Source of the DNA: CAYUYM01 sp964449305
Lineage (GTDB): Bacteria; Bacteroidota; Ignavibacteria; SZUA-365; CAYQST01
Direction: 5' to 3'
DNA length: 6,617 nucleotides
Assembly: GCA_964449305.1 (NCBI GenBank)
Contig: CAYUYM010000187.1
Location: 1-6,617 of the forward strand
Below, one piece after another: positions 5,800-6,617 of this stretch. Position 1 is the first letter of the stretch, and each line of letters begins with the position of its first letter. The translations under genes were made by a program, and so were the position numbers. The notes under the pieces are model-generated. The model ran no database searches and was not told the DNA's origin. It saw nothing but the letters and a program-made list of their open reading frames with translations.

Positions 5800-6570
5800 T
5801 TACCTGCCTTGCGAGCCATTCCTCGCCACTCCTTTAGAGTACGCCCAATCCCTGCCTTTGTAACAACCAACGCCTTTCCATTCATACGATGTATCGCCGC
5901 CCAGTTTAGCTGCCATGAGATCTGAAAGCGTGTATCTTTGACCTGTACCTTCCTCGACGCGATGATACGATTGCTCGATGTAATCTTGAGAGTACGGCGT
6001 GAAAATCCAATTCCAGAAATAGGTTTCAGATTTCGAGTAGTAAAGAAGAACGTCGCGAATATTGCCATATATCATGCGGCCTTGCCGCGCGTCGTTGTGC
6101 GCGCTCGATCTTTTCCAGCTGATCGCAGATTTGAAAAGTGCTTTTCCGAACACCCCATCCATCAACACCTTCAGGTAGTGGCTCGCGGTCGGATCGCAGT
6201 GCAGGTAGATGCTCGCCGTGGGCTTCATCACGCGACGCATCTCGAGGAGCCGCCCAGCCATCATCGTGAGGTAGGCCATCATGTCGTTCTCATGCAGGAA
6301 TCCACGGAAGGCATTCATCAGTCCCGCAACATCCGTGTTGGGCTGGTGCATCAAGTCGTCGAACTCGGCCTCGGCCTGCTCACCCCAGTGCCATGTGTCC
6401 TCGAACGCCGTGATCTGTGATTCCGACGACTGGCCCTTCGGTGACTTGAAAAGCACCGAGTAATCCCGCTTGGAATTGAACGGCGGGTCGAGGTAGATCA
6501 GGTCGACAGATTCCTTGTCGAGGTGCTCCCGCATGACGTGGAGGCAGTCGCCGAAGTAGAGTGTGTTCAT
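5800..6570 (-). CDS. Site-specific DNA methyltransferase (DPPF type), C-terminal half missing
   Basis: An adenine- or cytosine-N-specific DNA methyltransferase fragment of 256 residues. The start MNTLYFGDCLHVM and VDLIYLDPPFNSKRDY hold the catalytic DPPF motif (28-31). FEDTWHW (56-62), FLHENDMMAYLTMMAGRLLEMRRVMKPTASIYLHCDPTASHYLK (91-134), ISWKRSSAHNDARQGR (150-165) and YEWKGVGCYKGRDWAYSK (229-246) follow in family order. Relatives are usually over 400 residues and carry a PTQKPxxLLxR segment and a FxGxG SAM-binding motif later. Here the frame ends ten residues after YSK, so SAM binding is lost and the product should be inactive. Another frame continues KEWRGMARKAGKFWRSG, which could mark a frameshift near 5838. 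Codons change from GC-rich to AT-rich near residue 165. No restriction enzyme gene is seen. The ATG at 6570 lacks a clear ribosome site. Confidence 0.85.
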   Translation of the reverse strand: MNTLYFGDCLHVMREHLDKESVDLIYLDPPFNSKRDYSVLFKSPKGQSSESQITAFEDTWHWGEQAEAEFDDLMHQPNTDVAGLMNAFRGFLHENDMMAYLTMMAGRLLEMRRVMKPTASIYLHCDPTASHYLKVLMDGVFGKALFKSAISWKRSSAHNDARQGRMIYGNIRDVLLYYSKSETYFWNWIFTPYSQDYIEQSYHRVEEGTGQRYTLSDLMAAKLGGDTSYEWKGVGCYKGRDWAYSKGVARNGSQGR

Positions 6571-6617
6571 GGGATCGGTTTAGAAGGTGGCACTGGTGCG
6601 AGAGAAAGCGCCTGGAT

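Noticed and set aside
5652..6068. A 138-codon minus-strand frame overlapping the methyltransferase and the winged-helix gene
   Set aside because: It is mostly a shadow of the methyltransferase frame. Only the KEWRGMARKAGKFWRSG part might reflect a frameshifted continuation, which is noted with the methyltransferase.

Overview
The window looks like bacterial chromosome with two base compositions. Positions 1-4234 and roughly 6070-6617 are GC-rich (about 57-65 % in the lines I counted), with C/G-ending codons. Positions from about 4390 to 6070 are clearly poorer in GC (about 37-50 %), with many A/T-ending codons. The secreted seven-repeat FG-GAP/VCBS protein with an ASPIC/UnbV domain and a type-IX-like C-terminal tail hints at the Bacteroidota/Chlorobiota/Fibrobacterota side of the tree. 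Acidobacteria, Verrucomicrobia or Planctomycetes are not excluded. The taxon is inference only.

Layout from left to right. (1) 1-227, minus strand: first 75 codons of a PPK2-family polyphosphate kinase, running off the left edge. (2) 336-2726, minus: complete 796-residue exported VCBS/CRTAC1-type protein, 108 bp upstream of the PPK2 gene. (3) 2848-4234: an IS4-family insertion sequence of about 1387 bp with 18-bp imperfect terminal inverted repeats. Its transposase (plus strand, GTG at 2933) has all the catalytic residues but is broken by a frameshift near 3140-3155 and by an in-frame TAG at 3607-3609. A long stem-loop just upstream of the start masks the transposase ribosome binding site. 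No target duplication is visible. (4) 4387-5361, minus: a 324-residue zinc-ribbon protein with a C-terminal membrane anchor, not recognised as a named family. (5) 5424-5462, minus: a 12-codon remnant that looks like the start of a second DNA methyltransferase. (6) 5459-5785, minus: a small winged-helix-like protein of 108 residues. (7) 5800-6570, minus: an N-terminal DPPF-type DNA methyltransferase that lacks its C-terminal half.

The left part is ordinary housekeeping and surface-protein territory. The right part is an accessory segment, bounded on one side by the dead IS and on the other by a composition break inside the methyltransferase coding sequence. The methyltransferase, winged-helix gene, second methyltransferase start and zinc-ribbon gene all read leftward and are closely packed. 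This suggests a remodelled DNA-modification or defence-type locus rather than an intact system. The most interesting points are the RBS-masking hairpin, the mosaic truncated methyltransferase, the second methyltransferase head, and the unassigned membrane-anchored zinc-ribbon protein.
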